From: Eublepharis macularius
Lineage: Eukaryota > Chordata > Lepidosauria > Squamata > Eublepharidae
Length of the DNA stretch: 64,000 nucleotides
NCBI RefSeq assembly: GCF_028583425.1
Contig: NC_072794.1
Coordinates: 30,811,232-30,875,231, forward strand
Direction of reading: 5' to 3'
A program made the position numbers and the translations under genes. Positions 26,701 through 35,700 of the stretch are shown piece after piece (positions within the stretch are counted from its first letter, which is position 1; each line of letters starts with the position of its first letter). The notes under the pieces were generated by a model that ran no database searches, was not told the origin of the DNA, and saw only the letters and a list, made by a program, of their open reading frames with translations.

Positions 26701-29700
26701 CTTTGCTTTGTGAAGCATCCTTTCCAGTGGATGACAAGGAAGCATAGGCAGGCTTCAAACAACTGTTTTCTGGGTGACTACCTCAAATTCAAAAGTCCTG
26801 AAGATGGAGGAAGAAGGAGAAGTCGCTCTGTACAAGATGGCTTCTATTTATCTTACCTTTACTAATCAGAGCTAGAAAAGGTTCTAGAATGAAAGGAAGA
26901 CTGAGGGAAAGACTTCTGAGCCTTTAGCCAGGTTTGTAGCTCAGATTAACAAATTACAATCTTTAGAACAAAGCAAACATCTTCAAACAGTACCGCTTCT
27001 TTGTAAGATTTTTAGCTGTTTATTGGAAATTCAAAGTTTGGGTTAAAACTTAACAAAAAGTTTCCTTTAAGCAAGCGCTTAATGTTTTTACTGCCTAATC
27101 TGTTAACTCAGAAGAAAGCTCAATAGAGCTAACTCTCAGGTAAGTGCACAGGAAAGAGAGCCAGTTTGGTGTAGTGGTTAAGTGTGCGGGACTCTAATCT
27201 GGAGAACCAGGTTTGATTCCTCACGCCTCCACTTGTAGCCAGCTGGGTGACCTTGGGTCAGTCACAGCTTCTAGGAGTTCACTTAGCCCCACCTCACAGG
27301 GTGTTTTGTTGTGGGGTTAACAGTAACATACTTTTTAAACCGCTCTGAGTGGGTGTTAAGTCATCCTGAAGGGCGGTATATAAATCAAATGTTATAGAAC
27401 TGAGGTCTCAGAAAAATATAGAGAACAGTGTGTACTCAGATACAGTAATAATTGGAATACAGATTTGCACCTTTTTAAAAAGATAATTATTCTATTTTTT
27501 AACAATAAAATGGTTTGGGTTTATGGAAACATTAAAACTTAATAATAATTCACACAAATTATTTCAGCATCTTTGTGCCAAATGATGAGTTTCCTTTTAA
27601 GGCAAATTAATATCTGCTTCCACTGCCTTTATTTCTGTCAATGGTCCTTGACAGAAATGGTGCCATGGTTCGGCACCTCAAAGTTGGTCACAAGGCCAGG
27701 ACGGTGGAGGTATAAATTTGGTTTTGCCTGTACTTAATATATTTTCAGGTGGGTAGCCATGTCAATCTGCTCTTCTACTTAATATATGAAATGGCCTGTT
27801 GATCAGTAATGCAATATACTTATAAATACTTAAAATGAAAAATATAAACTTGTTTAGTGTTATATGAGATTGCTGTATTTTACACTAGGGAGTGAGAAAC
27901 TAGTATGGAGTTACTCTTCTTTTTTGGAACCAATTTGTGAAATAAAATTATAAATGGTTTCCACTTCAAAATGTTTGCCAGCCACTGACTTCTGCCATGA
28001 CAGTTGTCACATAGGCTTCTGAAGGTTGAATTGGGATCTACCACTGTCAAGGATCTTACATGCCAAAACTCTGGTTTCATCATGAATTTTGATTAAAAAG
28101 TAAACCTCAGTCCTCAGAATTAACTTTATAACTTTTCCAAATTCTCTGTGTGGGAAATGTCAATAATGTATTTTTAAATACATAGATTCTAGCCTATGGA
28201 ATGTTATGGCACAAAACATTGTTAGTCTTCAAAGTGCTACAGACAGGTGTAATGCTATTTGAGGGTTTTGAAACAGTAGACACACACATATGAGGTGAGG
28301 AGGGGGGAGAAAAGATCAGTCTTAAAAATGGAGAAGAAGAAAAAACTGCCAAAAGCCACAGAATACCAAGGATTCATGCCTTCTTTAAAAGAAATAAAAC
28401 TGGAGTTGACATCATTCAATAGGATGAAACTGCCTTCATTTTGATAAATGGATATAAATAACTGTTCCAGTGTGGGACTGAACTTCTTTGCTGGCTAGCT
28501 GAAAATAGCATCTGGCTACGTCTCTTGTTCCATTCTGATAAGGATGGAAGGAGACTTTAGTTGCAGGTACAGGATGTCCAGCTGCCCACATATTCTGGGG
28601 ACACACAAAACAGTATTCATCCATGGGCTTGTATTCTTCTCCTGGCAACTCAGCTGGTGTTCCCAGATTTTTATCTGCTGGTAAGTATCCAGCTCCACCC
28701 TTAAAAGGCTTTTAGATCATATTGCTACATCAGTCTAATATTGCTATCCTTAGGAAATTCTGCAGTTCCTTGAAAACTTTATTGGAGATCTGTTTGTGAA
28801 CACGGCAGATCAAGACAAGTTAAGGGAATGGTTCCTTACAAAAAGCCACCCAAGCTGTCCCCACCCTCCTGTGTACCTCTTCTTGATCTCTTTGGCTGCA
28901 TTTAGGACCGATTCCACATTGCCAACATCTACTTGTACGATGCTGATGTCTGCGTGGGGAAAGTAGGACAACAATTTCTTACGGGTGGCGTTGGTCTTCT
29001 CCATATTCCTGCAGGCGAGACACAGATGGAGGCTGGCATCTTCCTGAAGAAGACGCTCACAGAGGGCAAATCCAATTCCGCTGCAACAGAAACAGTAACG
29101 ACAACATGCTATCAAACTTATGGCTCAGACACTAACAGGAACAACATCAAGTCACAGGGAGCCCACCCACACTGCTTACTCCTTCTGTAAGGGGCCAACA
29201 GAAAGAGTGGCAAGACACACTGTCAGATTATGGATTAAATGCTTAAAGGAACAGCCTGAACACCATGAAGCCCTTGGGCAGTAAATATCATGCTAGAAGA
29301 GCCAAGACGCTCTTCATAAACTACAGAAGATTCCCTGGCAAGCCATACAGTAACACCCCCAGGCAGTCATTCTAGGTGGTCCAAACAGAAATGTGAAGGC
29401 TGGGGGGTCATGTAATAATGGGGGTGGGGGGTTGTCATCCTCCAAGGAATTTTTTTTTTTAATTTAGTGGAAAGACTGGGAGTTTGAAAGAGTAAAATGC
29501 TTTTTAAGGCAAGAATTTGCTTGTTTGAGATGAAGATTTCGATGCAAGACATTCTACATCATTAGACAATAATTCCAGGATATACAGTAGACATAAACAT
29601 ATCTTTGAAAATATAGTTCATATTGTTTTTAAATACAAATTCACAATTAATTTTCTGTAATGTGTATGGTGATAACATACGGTTAAAGACTTAAATGTTC

Positions 29701-32700
29701 TTAATGTCATAAAATTTAATTTGGTTACTAGTCCTACTGCGACTGTATGAAACTGGTTCCTGTGCACATAATACAATTCATTTTGTTTATTAAAAACTTG
29801 TTTTCTATTTTTATCTTTTCCTTTTCTGTTTTCTATTTTTATTTCCTTTTCAGAGGCTACAAACTTAGACACATGAGCATGTAGCACAAGGCTTTTACAC
29901 TTTTGCAAAATAGCAAAGAGTCCAGTAGCACCTTTAAGACTAACAAACTTTATTGTAGCATAAGCTTTCGAGAGCCACAGATCTCTTCTTCAGATGAGAG
30001 CTGATGAAGAGAACTGTGGCTCTCGAAAGCTTATGCTACAATAAAGTTTGTTAGTCTTAAAGGTACTACTGGACTCTTTGCTATTTTGCTACTGCAGACT
30101 AACATGGCTAACTCCTCTGGATCTTTTACACTTTTGAAATCCATAAATCTACCAAGTAGCCCACTGAAGTTAATGGTCTTAGACTGGAGTAACTCTGCTT
30201 AGGATTTCACTATTTGTGTCATTAAGGCAGTAGAACAGGCTTAGGTTTAATAAGAAAGTCACAATGAAGTCTTAAGCGGAGTCACACTCTTCTAAGCCAC
30301 GGACTTAAAAGAATATAACTCTGTTTAGGATTGCAGTGTAAATACTACATATATTTTAATCCACCCTCCAATGCCATGGCTTCAAAATATCCAGAAGTTT
30401 TAACATCTCTAGGTCTGAGTAGGACATTATCGTATTTCAAGATCTGTATGATTCTGCTCATGTGCCCCTTCGTCTCTGGAATGTCTGCTGTTACAAGGTT
30501 GGAAAAAAGGGTTTATAACTACACAGAACGCCCACTTGGAGAGCCTCAGTTTCAGGTATGCAACTACCCTTCTTTCACTCTGCCGTCTCAGATACAAGTG
30601 ATTAGCAAACTCACACCAGAATCAAGGTCACATCATGGGAGCAGTTTATACTGTTACGCCATCCTTCCAGATAGGAACTTCAGGCATTGACCATGCTTTG
30701 ATACTACGGCAACATGAAAAGTGGAGTCCTGAAGATCCAGAGCGTTAAAGACCACAGATTTTCTTCATGATGGATGGCAGTCACCAACTCTTTTGGAATT
30801 CTGTAGTAATCACTGTAGAAAATCATATTCAATCCTGGTTCAATACTTCCTTTTTTAGAGATGTCCAGAGACCCTGGATGCCAGAAAGCAATGGTCTTAA
30901 TGTGGAGCAATGGGAGGACTTGAATACAAGGGAAAGAAGGGACCTCTATGGCACTGCCAACTGGATTACTGAGAAGACTCAGTGATTTGGCTCCAACAGG
31001 GGAAGAGAAAAGAATGTAAGTGGTAAGAATGTAAGAAGGCAGCAGAGAGCTTGCTCTCAGAGATAGTTTGCTTGCCCTCATTTTTACAGGCTCTCCTGAA
31101 GAATACAGGAGAGTGAATTATAAAACTCCTGATGATTCTGCCTGGGGATACACAAGACACTATTAATATACTCTATGACCCCACAGTAGCTGCCTGAATA
31201 GCCCAGACTAGCCTGGGCTCATCTGGGCTTGGATGCTAAGCAGGGTCTGTCCCGGGCAGTATTTGGATGGGTGAAGACCAGGGTTGCTAGGCAGAGGCAG
31301 GCAATGGCAAACCACCTCTGCTTAGATCTTACCTTGAAAGGTCGTAAGTCAGTTGCAAATTGGCATTTATATAACCCCACAGGAACCCTGCCCTGGGGAT
31401 ACCTACTTTTCAAAAAAAAAAAAACACCTGACATCCCACTGTTTCATGCATTAACACCTGAATGGAAAGATTATCATTTTCTTATGACCTCCTCATTTTC
31501 CCAATTGACCAGAAGCTCCAGAGCAGCAATAATATGGTTAGTTTCCTTTGCACAAGAAAGTGTGGAAAACATATGGTATCTCTGTAGTACCTGCTTTATT
31601 TACAAATATGCAAGGAAAGTGCAGGTGGAGATAAAGAGGCAGACCTAACAAGTCCACCATCCTGGATGAGATCACTGGAGAAAGAAACCTAAGACTCCCT
31701 AACTATAGCCACACCCTTAACACAACCAGGAAAAGGCACCAGACCCTTCAAACAGGCCCAGGTGCCAGTAGTGTACACCATTAGCATAGCATACAATATA
31801 CCTGAGGGCTATCCACTTTTCAACAAGTATCATAGATGGTATCTTGCCTAAAGTACAGGTCACCCTTAGCAAAGAGGGAACACTTTATTAAAAAACACAA
31901 ACAGATTAAAAAACCACTTCAAATAAATGATAATGCCATTGTCAGCCTCTCAGGACACTTCATAAAAGGCTTTTGGATGCTCCTTCTCAAGAAAATGAAT
32001 TTCACTAAGGTGATATGGATTGTGAAGTGACAGAACCAGGGATGTGGGATAAAATGGAACATTTTCTGATGCTTTATCTCCCAATTGAAAATTTCCCCCC
32101 ACATATATAAAAATAGTCTGTTTATCCTTAGTTATCAGGGCTGTTGTGCTGCAAATCAATCATGTTAGATGAGCTAAATGTGAGATATGAAGCATGAACA
32201 AACCTGTGCTTCTACATAGACAAAGAATATACATAGTGTGTTCTCCTTCTTTTGGTAAAATTAAGTTTTGCTAACATCATTTTAATAAAGTATTTGTTTT
32301 AATTTGAATTGGAAAATTTTCAGATTCAAAACATTCCAGGAAATCCCACATCACTGGGCAGAACACATAAAAATCTTATATAAATTGAGGACTAGACAGG
32401 GGGGGATTCCGCATGATCAATTTTGATCGGACTTTCTGAGCAGTCATGCCGCGGTGGAGTCCTACGAATCCACTTCTCCCCGATTCCACATTAGGCTTTT
32501 GTTTCGCATATTTCATCGGCTCAAAGTCCATCATGTGGAATTTTTGACAGGATAAAAATCGATTCGTCATCGCTTTTTCCGGGGGAAGTGTCGAATGATG
32601 TACATCTTCATTTTTTTTTATTTCCCCCCCCCAAAAAAAACGTTGCTACACATAAACGTTGCATCAAACCAACACATTAGAAAAAAATTTCTCACAAAAA

Positions 32701-35700
32701 AACGTTGCTACACATAAACGTTGCATCAACATATTGGATAGGCCAGAGCACTTCCCACCGATATTGTGAAAGAGTATTGGCTATTAACATTTGGAGGGAA
32801 AATTGTTACCAATGACCCTGCGTCTATCTTTCCCACTTTCTTCATGAGCAGTGTGGTTTAGTGATAGGTGTTGTGTTGAGGACGGTCTCTTTCTCCCTCC
32901 ATGAAATGCCTAGACCACAAGTTGAACGCTGAAGTCCCTCCATCACACTTTCCCTCTACCTCAGAAGCTGTCAGCTGTCAGCAAGCAACAAGTAACAAAT
33001 TTGGTGCCTTGTAAAATGGACCGGTTATTGGTCAGCTGTTGTCATGTGACACAGGATATGTTTCTGCATAGACATGTAGAAACGTTGCAACGCTTTTTTT
33101 ACATTTTTTTTTAAAAAGAGGAAAAGGGAAAGGGTAGTGCGTGTGTCTTAGAAAACATGATTGGCCAATCAAATTCGAAGGGCGAGAGAAAAGGGCAAGG
33201 GTGGGGAGAACATCGGATAAAGAATTCCGCATGATTAAAATCCCTAATCTGCTGCAAATGGACAAATAAGTTGGGGGAAAGCAGGATGGAAAAAAAATGG
33301 ACAAAACGTGCAGTGGCTTCAAATCTGCTGCTAGGATTGCCTTCCCACGTGTGGAAACACAAGAAAAAATCGAGGTCATTTAGAAGCTGAAGCAGGGAAA
33401 ACCACTCGTGCGGAATCACCCAGGGACTGTGATGATGTTCTATCCAGTGATGTAGGATTTCTGGAAAATTTGGAATCAGAAAATTTTCCAATTCAAATTT
33501 TAAAAAATAATTTGGGAGTAGCCAGGTTAGTCTGCCGTAGTCCAAATGGCAAATAACTTCATGCACCTGATAAATGTGCTCTGGCTCAAAGAAGCTGATG
33601 CCTCAGCAGATTTGTTAGTCTTTAAAGGTGCTACAAGATTCAGACATTTCTCATTATAGACCCCTTGCCCTTCCATGGAATTTGTACTCCAGATTACTTT
33701 TTTTTTAAATTATGAAAAGTTTTCCCTTATCTCCTGCCATGATAATATTGCATTCATGTCTACCAAAGACGGGGTAGAATCTGGACCATGGGCACACTGG
33801 TATACCATAAAGTCAATAGATAAGTTTCTGCATGCTGGTGTTAAATTTCACCTGGCCGCCTTTGTAGATGGCAGTCTGTCCCAGAACCAGATATGATCTT
33901 TCTAGCAATAGGCATGGCTGGTTCAACACAACAAACCGTTGTCTGGGACACTGGGCTATCTGAGAAAAAAAAGATGCTGAACTTCAAGGGGGAAAATGCA
34001 ATCTTCCTCCCAGCATCTGCCTTGAAACATCAAGTAGAGTGAGGGGAAAGACAACTTCCCGGTTTGCTGAGTGAAAATCCCTTCCCTTCATACCATTCAC
34101 TGGTATGTATCAAGGCTAAGATGATGCAGTCTACAAAATCCCAGAGGAGAAACCACAAACCATACTATCCCACCTGTACACAACAAGATTGTGGAGGGTT
34201 ACATTCAGTTGAGCCTGACAACTGACATTCCTGTGTAAGAACACAGAAGCTCTTTGGGGAATCTGTTTACATTCTTTTGTGACTCCCCAATTTTTTCTAT
34301 CCCTCATGAACAGAGATAGATTTGAGAACATTAGGGCAGGAACTGAAGAGCATGGCTTACATTTGTACCACAGTTTAACCCGAGAATATATGAAGACTTG
34401 TATCTTGCCCAAAGTTTCCACTAACAAGGATTTTCATTAGAAGAGTTAACTTTCTCCAACTACCCCCCCCCAATCCCACTGCAGCTAAAAATGCTACTCC
34501 TGAGGGACCCCCAGTAACAAGGGTGGGGGGAATTGGAAGTCTTACTGCGGGAGAGGGAGAATCAGTGAAAATCCCCTATCCCCCACACAGAAATGATAGG
34601 TGAGATCCAACCCAAAGGAAGACCAAAGGGGGGCTCTGAGCAGGTATAATGCATTTCTATCAACAAAGAATAGTCTCACACATCAGAGATTTAGGGAGAA
34701 AAACTGAAAAGTCACAGGTTAGTCTCATCTCCCTCCCACCTCCGCATACAAACCTGAGTCCCAGTATCAATTATTTTACAGAAATTAAGCATTTTTTTAA
34801 AAATTACCTTTAATGTGCATCAAAGATTTGGCAGATACAGGCTTTAAAAATGTTATATTCCAAAGCAGTGGTACGGTCTAAAACAGCTAAAAATACACAG
34901 TTCAGGGAGAGAAAAATCATCAAAAGAATGTGAAATCCCACCGGAAGAAAAACTTCTGAGTGACAGGAGCCCCAGTGAGAAAATTTCCCAAACTCTGTGC
35001 ATTGAATTAGGCAATGAGAGATGATGAAAACGCAGGCGATTAACGGAAGTAAAGGGCCAATGTTTCAATATCTGGAGGCTGGGGGGGGGGGAATTGGAGA
35101 AAGAGAGGGGGGTGATATTAAGCATTGGTGAAAGAGAGCCAGTATAGCGTATGGGAGCCAGTATAGTGTATGTTTTAGTGTCAGATTAGGACCTGAGAGA
35201 CCCAGGTCCAAATCCCTGCTCTGCGATGGAAGCTTGCTGGGTGATGAAGCAGGCCAGTCACTCTGTCTCAGCCTAACCTCCCTCACAGGGTTGTTGTGAG
35301 GATAAATGGAGGAGCGGAGAATGATGTAAGCTGCTTTGGATTCCCACGGATGAGAAATGAGTGGTACAAATAAATAAAACAAGAAAGAACGCACACAGTC
35401 CAATTCCATGGACCTCTGCTTAGAAGCAACTGTAACACTTGGCTCAAGAGACTTACACTCAAGGAAACATGTAAAGAATCCAATCAAAAATTAGATTTTG
35501 CAGAGTTTGATTTCAAACTTCGAGATGTCTGAAAAAAGGATTTTCAAGGAGTCAAAAACATTTTCAAGAAGTAAAAAAAATAGCGCTTGGTTTTGGAAAA
35601 AAGCAGATCACTGAAAACGAACGAGTGCACCCAACCCAAACACCCCATCCACCAAAAATTTTTTTATAAGGACTGCTGGAAAAGAGCCAAGGTTTGGAAT

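Noticed and set aside
33032-33566. Overlapping - strand open frames of 115 and 151 codons
   Set aside because: They lie within the unnamed 1-kb element and resemble no transposase or host protein.
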